From Ignisphaera sp. (GTDB lineage: Archaea > Thermoproteota > Thermoprotei_A > Sulfolobales > Ignisphaeraceae), in NCBI GenBank assembly GCA_038735125.1, contig JAVYNU010000005.1:62001-126000 (forward strand): a DNA stretch of 64,000 nt. Reading direction: 5' to 3'. The position numbers and the translations under genes were made by a program. This document shows positions 43,425 through 52,722 of this stretch, in pieces (the first letter of the stretch is position 1; every line of letters starts with the position of its first letter). The notes beneath the pieces were generated by a model. The model had not been told where the DNA came from. It made no database searches and was given only the letters and a program-made list of their open reading frames with translations.

Positions 43425-44366
43425 CTAATCCTCTTTTAGCTTAGCACCAGTTAAGTAAAAGAATACATCATCGAGTGTAGGTTCTTTTACCATTATCCTA
43501 GATATGGTAATACCTTGTTGCTTCAGAGCATCAACAATTTCTATGGCTTTTTCCTCGCCTCTGTTTACATAGACCATAAACGTGTTTCCATTTACTGAAA
43601 CCTTCCCAAAGCTATTCAGAACCCCCACAACCTTTGAAACATCAATATCTTTGCTAGCCACAGACAACTCTATAATATCTCCATAGGGCATCGAGTCCTT
43701 AAGTTCTTGAACCGTTCCCACAGCCCTTAGCTTGCCTCTGTATATTATTGCTATTCTCTCACAAACTCTTTCAGCCTCAAACATATCATTTGTCGAGATG
43801 ATTATTGTTGATCCCTCTTTTCTCAGCTCCTTAATGGCATCCCATAGAACATGCTTAGAAATAACATCTACCTGCGCTGTTGGCTCATCGAAAATAGCTA
43901 CCCTCGGCCTTTGGATAAGAATCTTTGCTATCTCAACCTTTTTTCTTGTGCCACCACTCAATTGATAGAAGTACTTATCTCTGTGCTCCCAAAGACCAAG
44001 GGCATCCATAACCTCTTTCACAATTTTCTTTGCATCATTTGTTGAATAGCCAACTATTCTCGCATGCCACATTAGCAGGTCATAGGGCTTGTCTATGCCA
44101 AGCGCTTTAGGCTCTTGAAAAGCCATTCCAACAAGCCTTCTTACTATATCACCATCCTTCACAACACTATAGCCAAAGACTCTCACATCACCTGATGTAG
44201 GCTTGTAGACTGTGGTTATTGTTAGAAGTGTTGTTGTTTTGCCACTTCCATTTGGTCCCAGCAGACCAAATATTTCCCCCTCGTAGATATCCAGAGATAG
44301 GTTGTCTACGGCAACAAAGTTTCCAAACTTTTTAACAAGATTTATTATTTCAACAGCTTTTCTCAA
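43425..44366 (-). CDS. ABC transporter ATPase (exporter type)
   Basis: A 313-residue protein. Walker A LLGPNGSGKTT, Q-loop AFQEPKALG, signature YQLSGGTRKKVEIAK, Walker B VAIFDEPTAQVD, and a C-terminal regulatory tail (about residues 235-313) typical of DrrA/CcmA-like exporters. It starts TTG behind an AT-rich region with several overlapping TATA-like runs (about 44390-44440). It powers the two downstream ABC-2 permeases. Confidence 0.93.
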   Translation of the reverse strand: MRKAVEIINLVKKFGNFVAVDNLSLDIYEGEIFGLLGPNGSGKTTTLLTITTVYKPTSGDVRVFGYSVVKDGDIVRRLVGMAFQEPKALGIDKPYDLLMWHARIVGYSTNDAKKIVKEVMDALGLWEHRDKYFYQLSGGTRKKVEIAKILIQRPRVAIFDEPTAQVDVISKHVLWDAIKELRKEGSTIIISTNDMFEAERVCERIAIIYRGKLRAVGTVQELKDSMPYGDIIELSVASKDIDVSKVVGVLNSFGKVSVNGNTFMVYVNRGEEKAIEIVDALKQQGITISRIMVKEPTLDDVFFYLTGAKLKED

Positions 44367-44456
44367 TTCTTTACTCGCCTAGACTACACCACAATATATT
44401 ATATATTATACACTTATAGAGCAAAAATTAAATATTTTAAACGTGGCACAAAAGAG

Positions 44457-45677
44457 TCATTGTTTCAACACATGCTCGAGGTTCTTTCGAATAGCCTCTA
44501 TAAACTCCTCTGTTGATGCAACAAAATTCAGCGGAGGCTCAGAAACCTTTGCTATGTCCTGGGTCATCACCCTATCAACCTCGATAGTCTTTATAACAGC
44601 TTTTTCAAGCAACTCTGAGAATCTTACCAGCTCGCTGTTGTTGTCTAGCTCACCTCTTCTTCTGAGCCCTCTCGACCAGGCAAATATTATTGCTGTTGGG
44701 TTTGTCGATGTCTTCTCCCCCTTTAAATATCTGTAGTAGTGTCTCTGAACAGTTCCATGAGCTGCCTCAGCCATGTAGTAGCCCTCTGGGGATAGAAGCT
44801 CTGACGTCATCATAGCTAGGCTTCCCGAGTATGCAGATGCCACCATATCCGAGATGACATCACCGTCATAGTTCTTCGTTGCCCATACAAACCCCCCTTC
44901 AGATCTCATAGCCCTAGAATAAGCATCGTCAATTAGGTAATACTCATATTTTAGCCCTCTTTTCGAGAACTCATCTTTGAACTCCTTCTCATACACCTCC
45001 TGGAATATCTCCTTGAATCTAGCGTCATAGACCTTGGATATAGTCTCTTTTGTTGCAAACCACACATCCAAATTAAACATAGTAGCATATTTGAAGACAG
45101 CTCTAGCGAATGAGTATATAGACTTGTCTAGGTTGTAATATGCTTGTATAACCCCTGCTGAGGGGAGAGAGCCTATCTTCACCTTATATTCCCTTCCGCT
45201 AGCCCCTCTGTAGACTATATAAGCCTCGCCAGGTTCATCAACCCTTAGACCAGTTCCTGAGTAGATATCGCCAAATGCATGTCTTGCAACAACAATTGGC
45301 TTTGTCCAGAACCTAACAGCAGGCTTAATGTTGCTCACAATAATTGGAGCTCTAAAGAGTGTGCCATCGAGAATCTCTCTAATTGTTGCATTAGGGGATC
45401 TCCACTCCCTCTTAAGATTATATTCCTTAACCCTTTCCACATTTGGTGTTATAGTTGCGCATTTAACGCCAACCCCAAGCCTCTTGATGGCTTCTGCCGC
45501 CCTTATGGTAATCTCATCGTTTGTCTCATCCCTAACCTTTATGTGGAGATCATAATATTCGGTCTTTAAATCAATGTACGGCTCTATGAGTTTCTCCTTG
45601 ACCCAGTGCCACATCACCCTGGCCATCTCGTCCCCATCTATCTCAACAATAGGTTTATCCATAGATATTTTCCTCAT
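44457..45677 (-). CDS. icd: Isocitrate dehydrogenase, NADP type, subfamily II (eukaryotic-like)
   Basis: A 406-residue protein. KPIVEIDGDEMARVMW, WRSPNATIREILDGTLFRAPI, WTKPIVVARHAFGDIYSGT, DDAYSRAMRSEGGFVWATKNYDGDV and AEAAHGTVQRHYY are signatures of the dimeric NADP-dependent subfamily II found in eukaryotes and some bacteria such as Thermotoga. Most archaeal enzymes belong to subfamily I, so transfer is likely. It converts isocitrate to 2-oxoglutarate. GGTG lies ahead of the ATG. Confidence 0.93.
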   Translation of the reverse strand: MRKISMDKPIVEIDGDEMARVMWHWVKEKLIEPYIDLKTEYYDLHIKVRDETNDEITIRAAEAIKRLGVGVKCATITPNVERVKEYNLKREWRSPNATIREILDGTLFRAPIIVSNIKPAVRFWTKPIVVARHAFGDIYSGTGLRVDEPGEAYIVYRGASGREYKVKIGSLPSAGVIQAYYNLDKSIYSFARAVFKYATMFNLDVWFATKETISKVYDARFKEIFQEVYEKEFKDEFSKRGLKYEYYLIDDAYSRAMRSEGGFVWATKNYDGDVISDMVASAYSGSLAMMTSELLSPEGYYMAEAAHGTVQRHYYRYLKGEKTSTNPTAIIFAWSRGLRRRGELDNNSELVRFSELLEKAVIKTIEVDRVMTQDIAKVSEPPLNFVASTEEFIEAIRKNLEHVLKQ

Positions 45678-45738
45678 GTTTTAACACCATCAATACACTT
45701 AGATCTGCAACTCTAAAACATTTCATAGAAGAGGGAGA

Positions 45739-46971
45739 TTATGATTTTTGATGCTCGTCAATAAAGTTCTTCAACCTATTGATGCCCTCAACAATAAGCT
45801 CTTCATTCAATGCAAAGCTAAGTCTTATGAAATCTCTGCCAAAATTTGTTTCAGAAAATACTGTCCCTGGCAACACCGCTACATGCTTCTCCTCTAGAAG
45901 CTTGTTGGCAAATGTTTCAACATCTTTGTTGAGCTTGTTCAAAACTTTTCTGATGTTGGGATATAGATAGAATGCTCCTCTGCTTCTCCACACAACCACG
46001 CCGTCAATCTTGTTGAGCTCGCTAACCATAACATCTCTTCTTCTTCTAAACGTTTCTAACATCTCTCTCACCGGACTCCAATCACCTTTCAGTGCTTTCA
46101 CCCCTGCTCTCTGCACAAATGAGGTAGCGCAGGTCCACATGTTTACAGCTAGTTTTGTTAGCTTAGATGCGATATCTCCTCTAACAACAAGGTATCCAAG
46201 TCTCCAGCCAGTCATTGAGAAGGTTTTTGAGAACCCATTTGCATAGACAATATAGTCTCTCCAGTTCTCGAAGCTCATGAAAGACTTGAATTCTCCCTCA
46301 TAGACGAAGTTGTCATAGATCTCGTCTACTATAACCAGAATGTTTCTATCAATGGCTATTTCTAAAATCTTTGTAATCTCCCTCGATGTGAATAAAGCTC
46401 CTGTTGGGTTGTGTGGATTGTTTATAACTATGGCTCTCGTCCTGCTTGTCACAGCTTTTTCAATTGCATCTACATCTAGTTCAAAGCCTCCCTCAGAACC
46501 AAGCCACTTCAGAGGCACATAAATGGGTTTTCCACCGAGAAACTTTGTTATCTCGGGGTACACATAGTATGAGGGGTCTGGTATTATAACCTCGTCACCA
46601 GGTCTTATGTAAGCTGCAAAGGCTAGGAACAAAGCGGCTTTTGCACCAGGTGTAACAATAACCTCGTCTGGCTTTACATCGGATCCATATCTCCCATTCA
46701 AATACTCTGCTATAGCCTGTCTGAGCTCTGGTATTCCGGCAACCTCTGTATACCCTGTGAAACCGTCGTCAAGAGCCTTCTTAGCCTCTTCAACTATGTG
46801 CCTCGGTGTTGGAAAATCTGGTTGGCCTACACCAAAGTTTATAACCTTGAAGCCCTTTTTCGATAGCTCTCTAGCTCTTGCTGTGTAGATGAAGCCTGTC
46901 TCCCCCCTCAGAAAATCTATAACATCTCTTATAGTGCTTGTTGGCGCTTGCCTCAATGGATGCACCAACAA
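45739..46971 (-). CDS. Class I aminotransferase (aspartate/aromatic type)
   Basis: A 410-residue PLP enzyme: INFGVGQPDFPTP, VIVNNPHNPTGA-like stretch (AIVINNPHNPTGALF), DEIYDNFVYEG, and PLP lysine in NGFSKTFSMTGWRLGYL. It transfers amino groups between amino and 2-oxo acids, possibly generating aryl-2-oxoacids for IorAB. TTG 46971 or GTG 46968 lies about 25 bases from a TATA element, so a leaderless start is likely. It is divergent from proC. Confidence 0.93.
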   Translation of the reverse strand: MLVHPLRQAPTSTIRDVIDFLRGETGFIYTARARELSKKGFKVINFGVGQPDFPTPRHIVEEAKKALDDGFTGYTEVAGIPELRQAIAEYLNGRYGSDVKPDEVIVTPGAKAALFLAFAAYIRPGDEVIIPDPSYYVYPEITKFLGGKPIYVPLKWLGSEGGFELDVDAIEKAVTSRTRAIVINNPHNPTGALFTSREITKILEIAIDRNILVIVDEIYDNFVYEGEFKSFMSFENWRDYIVYANGFSKTFSMTGWRLGYLVVRGDIASKLTKLAVNMWTCATSFVQRAGVKALKGDWSPVREMLETFRRRRDVMVSELNKIDGVVVWRSRGAFYLYPNIRKVLNKLNKDVETFANKLLEEKHVAVLPGTVFSETNFGRDFIRLSFALNEELIVEGINRLKNFIDEHQKS

Positions 46972-46990
46972 AACATCTTCTGTCGCTAGA

Positions 46991-47000
46991 GTATAAAAAC
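46991..47000. promoter_or_regulatory. Shared TATA element between aminotransferase and proC
   Basis: gtataaaaac is the only clear TATA-like element in the 61-base divergent gap. It lies about 24-27 bases from the aminotransferase start and about 27 bases from the GGTGGTG site (47019-47025) of proC. One element may serve both directions. Confidence 0.4.
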
Positions 47001-47032
47001 CTGTTGATCAGAGCTATAGGTGGTGCAATTAC

Positions 47033-47821
47033 TTGTCCGAGCACCCGAGAATAGGATTGATAGGCTTTGGCAGAATGGGCAAAGCAATGGCACTGGGCTT
47101 TGCAAGAGCCGGCATAGAGAAAACTTGTGTTGTAGTCTATGATAAGGTTTCTCAGGCTAGAGCAGATGCAGAATCTCTTGGATTTAGAGTGGTGGAGAAG
47201 GCCGAGGATGCTTTCACAGACTCTGAAATCATTATAGTTGCTGTAAAGCCAGGGGATGTCGAAGAGGCTCTGAAAGACCTAGCCGATTTCGCTAGCAACA
47301 AAATTGTTGTATCCATAGCAGCAGCAATTCCGTTGAAGAGGTTTGAGAACCTTTTACCAAAATCCACTATCTATAGAGCAATGCCGAACATAGCTGTAGA
47401 AATAAACAGGGGATTCATAGCACTCTCACCTCCAAGTAGAAAAGATGAGTATATTGAGAAGGTTTTCAACCTTCTAGGAACAGTTGAATGGGTCGATGAA
47501 AAAATCTTGGATATGCTAACATTCTACTCAGCATCGACCCCAGCCATGGTTGCTGAACTATTTGACGCATTTCTATTATCTGCGCTAAGGGCTGGGGTGC
47601 CATATAACATAGCTAAGAAAGCTCTCTCTACAGTGTTTCAGGGTGTAGGAGCACTTCTAGAGATGAAAGGTTCTAGCGAGCTAAGAGATAGTGTGATAAC
47701 CCCAAAAGGTGTTACAATAAAAGCTATAGAGAAGATCTATGTGTATGGAGCGAAACAAATACTTTTGAAGGCATTGAATGATGCGTACGACGAATATGAG
47801 CAGATGTTGCATAGGAACTAA
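47033..47821 (+). CDS. proC: Pyrroline-5-carboxylate reductase
   Basis: A 262-residue protein. N-terminal Rossmann motif IGLIGFGRMGKAMA, VAVKPGDVEEALKDL, YRAMPNIAVEINRGF and C-terminal STPAMVAELFDAF...GVPYNIAKKAL with LRDSVITPKGVT. It reduces pyrroline-5-carboxylate to proline with NADPH. The usual SGPAY motif is altered to STPAM, a mild oddity. TTG start behind GGTGGTG. Confidence 0.92.
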   Translation: MSEHPRIGLIGFGRMGKAMALGFARAGIEKTCVVVYDKVSQARADAESLGFRVVEKAEDAFTDSEIIIVAVKPGDVEEALKDLADFASNKIVVSIAAAIPLKRFENLLPKSTIYRAMPNIAVEINRGFIALSPPSRKDEYIEKVFNLLGTVEWVDEKILDMLTFYSASTPAMVAELFDAFLLSALRAGVPYNIAKKALSTVFQGVGALLEMKGSSELRDSVITPKGVTIKAIEKIYVYGAKQILLKALNDAYDEYEQMLHRN

Positions 47822-47988
47822 AAATTGCTTAAAGATGCATGGCCAGCGCAATTATATGAGAACCTGTTAATGCAACTTTAAGGCCATGTTTTGCAGATTG
47901 TCTCATTTTTATATTGGTTCACGGCTACTGATGCTGGCATTCGTAAAAATATAAACTCCGCTTCATTATATATAGAGTTGGTGAAAAC

Positions 47989-49332
47989 TTGCTGAAGATA
48001 TATGACGTTTTGATTGTTGGGGGTGGGCCAGCTGGATACACAGCTGCACTTATGTTGAAGAGGCTTAGCCCTGAAACGTCTGTTGCTGTTGTTAGGCGTG
48101 AGGAGAAGGTTCTGATCCCCTGCGCCATACCCTATCTATTCAACTCTATAGATAGTATCGACAAGAATATACTCAGCGACGAACCGTTGCGTAAGCTAGG
48201 TGTTGAGATTTTCGTCGACGAGGTCACATCAGTTGATTTGAGTGGAAGATCCGTCAAAACGTTGAAAAGTGGGGAGCTTGGTTTCAAGAGACTTGTTTTG
48301 GCGACTGGTTCTAGGCCTAAGAGACTTGGTGTAGATGGCGAGAACTTGAAGAATGTTTACCACATAGTCAAAGACTATAACTATTTGAGGGAGGCGATAG
48401 CCGCTGTTAGAGATGCTTCAAACGTGGTTATTGTTGGAGGCGGTTTTGTAGGTGTTGAGATAGCGGATGATCTTTCGAAAACAGGTAAAAATGTTACCTT
48501 GGTTGAGGTTCTCCCTCACTGCCTTCTCAAAAACTTTGATGAGGACTTCGCTGTCTTGGCTGAGGAGGAGCTGAAGAAGCGTGGTGTGAATATAAAGACT
48601 GGTGTAACTGTCTCGAAGATACTGGGTAGTGGAAGGGTTGAAAGGGTTAGGCTATCGAATGGCGAGGAGATTTCAGCCGATGTTGTCATTATAGCTGTTG
48701 GTGTTGAGCCCAACACAGATTTGGCTAGGGCCATGAATCTGAGGGTAGGTGTTACAGGTGGTATAGTTGTTGATAGCTGTAGAAGATCTAGCAACCCGAT
48801 TGTCTATGCCGTTGGAGATTGTGTAGAGAGACTCGATCTGGTGACTGGAAAGCCTGTGCTTGTGCAACTGGCTTCTGCCGCAACAACAGATGCTAGAATG
48901 GCTACACTACACATAGCTGCTAACGCATCTTGTAGGTACATCGGACATGTTGGTGCATTCTCAACAAGGGTAGGGGAGATTGTTTTTGGGGCCGTGGGTG
49001 TAACGGAGAGCAGGGCTAGAGAGGAGGGGATAGAATATGTTGTTGGAGTTGGAGAGGCTGTAGACAAGCACCCAACTATACTCCCAGGAGCCAAAGCGGT
49101 AAAGCTAAAGCTGTTGGTGTCAAAAACAACTGGAGAGATAATAGGGGCTCAGGTAGCAGGGGGTCAATCGGTTGCTGAATTGATAAACATGGTCAGCGTA
49201 CTGATGCAGAACAAGACCCACCTACTAGATTTGCTATCGCTACAGATAGCAACGCATCCATGGCTAACGCCATCCCCAGTTACATACCCACTCTACACAG
49301 CTACTCTAGATGCATATAAGAAACTTAGATGA
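47989..49332 (+). CDS. FAD-dependent pyridine nucleotide-disulfide oxidoreductase (CoA-disulfide reductase/NADH oxidase-like)
   Basis: A 447-residue protein. FAD motif VLIVGGGPAGYTAA, NAD motif VVIVGGGFVGVEIADDL, ATGSRPKR, VYAVGDCVE, and a C-terminal dimerisation domain. A single redox Cys lies in VLIPCAIPY, the place of the CoA-disulfide reductase/NADH oxidase cysteine, but the surrounding N...S...C motif is changed. Likely partners are CoA disulfide, sulfur or oxygen. TTG start with GGTGA and a TATA-rich stretch (about 47963-47972) just upstream. Confidence 0.85.
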   Translation: MLKIYDVLIVGGGPAGYTAALMLKRLSPETSVAVVRREEKVLIPCAIPYLFNSIDSIDKNILSDEPLRKLGVEIFVDEVTSVDLSGRSVKTLKSGELGFKRLVLATGSRPKRLGVDGENLKNVYHIVKDYNYLREAIAAVRDASNVVIVGGGFVGVEIADDLSKTGKNVTLVEVLPHCLLKNFDEDFAVLAEEELKKRGVNIKTGVTVSKILGSGRVERVRLSNGEEISADVVIIAVGVEPNTDLARAMNLRVGVTGGIVVDSCRRSSNPIVYAVGDCVERLDLVTGKPVLVQLASAATTDARMATLHIAANASCRYIGHVGAFSTRVGEIVFGAVGVTESRAREEGIEYVVGVGEAVDKHPTILPGAKAVKLKLLVSKTTGEIIGAQVAGGQSVAELINMVSVLMQNKTHLLDLLSLQIATHPWLTPSPVTYPLYTATLDAYKKLR

Positions 49333-49407
49333 GCAGACCTTCTCCCACATCCCATAGCAGTATAAAAGGCTTGCTCGAGAGCGGTTAAATAGTGTAGGTA
49401 TAGCAAA

Positions 49408-50331
49408 ATGTATTTTGAGATGCAGATCGACCCCTTCATATCCATATTTGCAGCAATCATGTTTATAGTCATTGTCGCTATCGTTGCGTCTTACGCTCTT
49501 CGCATCTCTAGAGAGGATTTGGTGAAGAGATTTGTATCTGGTATGCGCATCGAAGACAAAAAGCTTTTCCTCCCAGCTGTAGTCACAATCGATGTTGGAG
49601 ATGTTTACATAGAGGGGTATTGGGCTAGCAGTGGCAGGAGCAGAAGCTATCATAGCAGGGTAGAGGTTGTCGATGCACAACAAGTTGAGGCGTCGGTGTT
49701 AGACCTCGACACAATCAGCAACAGCCCTTTCTACGTCTATGTCGATAGAGGAGACGATGTTCTCGCAATTGCACCTGGTTTCATCATTAAATCTGGTGAG
49801 TATAGAGACATTGTTGTTCTGTGTTTAGACAGATCGAAAATACCGACAAAGGAAATAGAGCTTAGAGCCGCGAAAGGAAGTGAACTAGCCCTTGCCAGGG
49901 TAAAGCTGGGGCCCACAGGCTATGAGACCTCTGTTAAATGGATTGTTGAGACCCCTGCTGAGAAGAGGCTTGTATACGACGAGGAGAAGGGTGTTTACAG
50001 ATTCATTGAAGAGTATAAAGAGAGGCCTAGGGCTAGGGGTGCAAGAGTAGAGATATGCTTCAAAAAACCGCGCTCCGGAAGCCTCTGCAGAGAGATTGCA
50101 GCTGCTAGAGCTCCGGGTGAGGAGGCAAGGGGTACAAAGAGCTTCAAAATCATCACAACAATAGTGGTGTTCCACAAAAAGCTGCTTCAGGATGCATATA
50201 GGCTCTTCTCCGGTGCTATAGAGGCCCAAGGCCAGGAGATTGTTGCAGGGTATAGAGAGGGCTTTGTAACTGCAAAGACAGTGTTGGATATTCCGCTAGC
50301 GAGAGACTCTATAGCCGAACAATCTATATAG
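49408..50331 (+). CDS. Membrane-anchored hypothetical protein
   Basis: A 307-residue protein with one hydrophobic helix at about residues 8-32 followed by a soluble, beta-rich domain with many charged residues and three cysteines. I recognise no family. The C-terminal third is basic. A TATA-like gtataaaagg (about 49359-49368) is upstream. It is followed by a C/D box sRNA gene. Confidence 0.65.
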   Translation: MYFEMQIDPFISIFAAIMFIVIVAIVASYALRISREDLVKRFVSGMRIEDKKLFLPAVVTIDVGDVYIEGYWASSGRSRSYHSRVEVVDAQQVEASVLDLDTISNSPFYVYVDRGDDVLAIAPGFIIKSGEYRDIVVLCLDRSKIPTKEIELRAAKGSELALARVKLGPTGYETSVKWIVETPAEKRLVYDEEKGVYRFIEEYKERPRARGARVEICFKKPRSGSLCREIAAARAPGEEARGTKSFKIITTIVVFHKKLLQDAYRLFSGAIEAQGQEIVAGYREGFVTAKTVLDIPLARDSIAEQSI

Positions 50332-50395
50332 GATTGATTTAGAAGAGCAGCAAGTCTTAAAGGAGGTTTTCGCTTTCTAAGGGCTAGGCGCGGAG

Positions 50396-50445
50396 ATGAT
50401 GAGCTTCGGTCGCACTGAACGGTGATTGATCATTCCTCCCACTGA
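50396..50445 (+). ncRNA. C/D box sRNA (2'-O-methylation guide) 1
   Basis: Full archaeal C/D architecture. C box ATGATGA 50396-50402; 12-base guide 50403-50414 (gcttcggtcgca); D' box CTGA 50415-50418; C' box TGATTGA 50423-50429; 12-base guide 50430-50441 (tcattcctccca); D box CTGA 50442-50445. Both guides have the canonical 12-base length. By the D+5 rule they would direct methylation of an A in UGCGACCGAAGC and an A in UGGGAGGAAUGA; I cannot assign the RNAs. It ends one base before the stop codon of the convergent HTH gene. Confidence 0.8.
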
Positions 50446-50991
50446 TTAGCTTACTAGGCATTTTCTTAGCTTCTCTAGAACGTTTTCAAGTTCGTTTAGC
50501 ACTGAATCGAGTGAGTGCTGATCTCCCAGCCTAATGGATTCCAAACCCATTTTCACTAGCTCTATTGCTTCGTAGACTTCTTTACATGTTGTCTTCTCCA
50601 CGTTTTTGTCTATTGCTTTGCTTTGTATAGCGTTCCTTAGCTCATTGACGATTTTCTCTATAGACTCTACTCTCTTCTCCAGTTCGCTCAACCTGGATAG
50701 AACATCCTTTGGCTCTACCGCAATACTATACTCTCTAGCAATCTTTGTGGTGTTTGTTAATGGTTTTTGCTCTACCTCCTTCTCCTCACCCTTACCTGCT
50801 TCGGGCATCTCCACCCTTAGCACATAGCCTTTCTCCGTCCTCGACACAACACCTTTTGCCCTCAGCCTTGTCAGAACAGCTCTGACAAGCCTTGGGCTAA
50901 CACCTAGATAGTCTGCTATCTCAGATGGTTTTGCATTTGGATGCCACTTCAAATACTCTATCACTTTACTGGCTATGCTCTCGCCACTCAA
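50446..50991 (-). CDS. Winged-helix DNA-binding protein with coiled coil
   Basis: A 181-residue protein. Residues 1-60 form a helix-turn-helix (NAKPSEIADYLGVSPRLVRAVLTRLRAKGVVSR followed by a wing, KGYVLRV). A charged linker leads to a predicted coiled coil at about residues 95-130 (LSELEKRVESIEKIVNELR), which should dimerise it. The C-terminal helices have two cysteines. Regulated genes are unknown. Its 3' end abuts the C/D sRNA on the other strand. Confidence 0.75.
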   Translation of the reverse strand: MSGESIASKVIEYLKWHPNAKPSEIADYLGVSPRLVRAVLTRLRAKGVVSRTEKGYVLRVEMPEAGKGEEKEVEQKPLTNTTKIAREYSIAVEPKDVLSRLSELEKRVESIEKIVNELRNAIQSKAIDKNVEKTTCKEVYEAIELVKMGLESIRLGDQHSLDSVLNELENVLEKLRKCLVS

Positions 50992-51062
50992 GTCTCTGCC
51001 CTATGCTCTCTATACACTTAGAAATGTTTTGTGCTTTGTGCTTCACCTCGACTAGCCACAGA

Positions 51063-51653
51063 CTAGTCTGTTACAACATCGTCTATCCTTATAGCTACAG
51101 CACCTCCACTTATAAGATCATCTATGGCCCTCTCCTCAGATCCTGGAGGGCTGTTTATACCCTTCACAGCATCCTCCAGAATAAACACTTGGAAGCCTAG
51201 CCTCAGACCATCTTCAGCCGTTGCCTTCACACAGTACTCGGCGGCTACACCAGCCATAAAAATCCTCCTCACACCACGCTGCCTAAGAACAGCGTCTAGC
51301 TCGGTGTCTTCGAATCCACTGAAAGCCTCTTTATCCTCTTTGAACGCCTTCGAAATCACTATGGCGTCTCTAGGCAGCTTCAGATCCTTGTGGAACTGAG
51401 CACCCCATGTATTTTGAATGCAGTGTGGCGGCCATGGACCGCCCCTGGTATTGAATGAGATGTGGTTTTGTGGGTGCCAATCCCTTGTGGCAACAACAAC
51501 TGCTTTTGCCTTCTCAAACACCTCTATATACCTGTTGATCGTAGGGATTATCGATAGTGCGTTGGGGACTGGGAGGGCGCCGCCTGGCATGAAATCGTTT
51601 TGCATGTCAACAATTATCAGAGCGTCTGTGGGCAGAATCTTGAGTTTTGCCAC
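51063..51653 (-). CDS. Nicotinamidase/isochorismatase family
   Basis: About 196 residues. Catalytic triad positions are visible: Asp in DMQNDF, Lys in SKAFKEDKEAFSGF, Cys in VAAEYCV. The metal site is in RDWHPQNHISF, and GPWPPHC is typical of PncA. It hydrolyses nicotinamide to nicotinate in NAD salvage. The frame opens at ATG 51683, but those codons include a TATA box (atataaaata), so a leaderless start at GTG 51653, about 25 bases downstream, is preferred. Confidence 0.9.
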   Translation of the reverse strand: MAKLKILPTDALIIVDMQNDFMPGGALPVPNALSIIPTINRYIEVFEKAKAVVVATRDWHPQNHISFNTRGGPWPPHCIQNTWGAQFHKDLKLPRDAIVISKAFKEDKEAFSGFEDTELDAVLRQRGVRRIFMAGVAAEYCVKATAEDGLRLGFQVFILEDAVKGINSPPGSEERAIDDLISGGAVAIRIDDVVTD

Positions 51654-51727
51654 GTGAGACACCAATATTTTATATTGTTTCAAGCTTTAAAATTCTTGTT
51701 GCATAGCTTCTACAGATTGGTGGTAAT

Positions 51728-52168
51728 ATGGATAGGGGCTACGAGTTTTTGAGCCACACAGCAGATGTGCTCATAAGGGTCTGGGGAGAGAGCGTGGAGG
51801 CTGTTTTCGAAGAAGCGGCAAAAGCGATGTTCGAAGTCATTACAGATACCACAAGAGTTGAACCAAGAGAGACTATCCATGTTAGTGTATGTGGATATGA
51901 CATGGAGAACCTGCTTTACAGATGGCTAGAAGAGATGCTCTACCATCATGACAGCAAAAACATTGTTTTCGGAGAATTCAAAGTGGCGAAAATATATGAG
52001 AAAAGCAATGAAGAGAAGATGATCTGTTTAGAGGGATATGCAAGAGGAGAAGAGTTTCAACATGGCAAACACGAGCCGAGAACTGTTGTCAAGGCAGTTA
52101 CATACAATGAGATGAAGATTTGGAAAGAAAACAATAAATGGTATGCAACATTTGTTGTAGACATCTAA
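51728..52168 (+). CDS. Archease
   Basis: A 146-residue protein with FLSHTADVLIRVWGESVEAVFEEAAKAMF, LLYRWLEEMLY and the C-terminal KAVTYNEMKIWKENNKWYATFVVDI. Asp residues in HTAD and VVDI form the calcium site. Archease activates RNA ligase RtcB in tRNA splicing; rtcB is not in this window. A GGTGG site precedes the ATG. Convergent with acylphosphatase. Confidence 0.95.
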   Translation: MDRGYEFLSHTADVLIRVWGESVEAVFEEAAKAMFEVITDTTRVEPRETIHVSVCGYDMENLLYRWLEEMLYHHDSKNIVFGEFKVAKIYEKSNEEKMICLEGYARGEEFQHGKHEPRTVVKAVTYNEMKIWKENNKWYATFVVDI

Positions 52169-52194
52169 ACCATTTATCTACATGCAATCCGAGT

Positions 52195-52464
52195 CTATGG
52201 TACTATGACAAAGTCGTTATACCCTATAACACCCGTTTCCAACAACTCTATCTCCCATACATCAAATTCCTTGAGATTTTTAGCAGCCTCCACAAAGGCA
52301 TCGACCCTGTCTTCAGACCCTTCAACATGGATTTCCACACTCCCATCAGGCAAATTTCTAACATATCCAAAAACCCCATAGACCATAGCCATGCTCTTAA
52401 CTCTGCCTCTAAACCCAACACCCTGAACATCGCCATAAACACGAATCTTAACAGCCTTCACCAC
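52195..52464 (-). CDS. acyP: Acylphosphatase
   Basis: An 89-residue protein. The phosphate-binding loop GDVQGVGFRGRV carries the catalytic Arg and VRNLPDGSVEIHVEG carries the catalytic Asn. It hydrolyses acyl phosphates. Double GTG start (52464 or 52461), with a TATA element (cctttaaga on the minus strand, about 52485-52494) giving a leaderless transcript. Confidence 0.95.
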   Translation of the reverse strand: MVKAVKIRVYGDVQGVGFRGRVKSMAMVYGVFGYVRNLPDGSVEIHVEGSEDRVDAFVEAAKNLKEFDVWEIELLETGVIGYNDFVIVP

Positions 52465-52722
52465 ACCAAATCACTAAACCATAGCTCTTAAAGGTCAACA
52501 AGAATTTGCTAATGCTTAAAAATCTTTATCACAAACTATGAGAATATTATCAAAATTGGTATCGCCAATACTATCTGAATACTCCTCCCACCACAACCTA
52601 ATGTAGACCAGGTTCTACATAAACCATTTCTAAACCTTTTGCATCACCTTGGTAAGCTGTTTCTACTCTTTCTTGGTGAAAAACTCATAAGAAAGTAGAA
52701 AGTATTGTGAGGTGCAAGTGAC

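Noticed and set aside
47839-47889. CATGGCC ... GGCCATG inverted repeat after proC
   Set aside because: The arms are only 7 bp with a 37-base loop and no T-run, so chance is likely.
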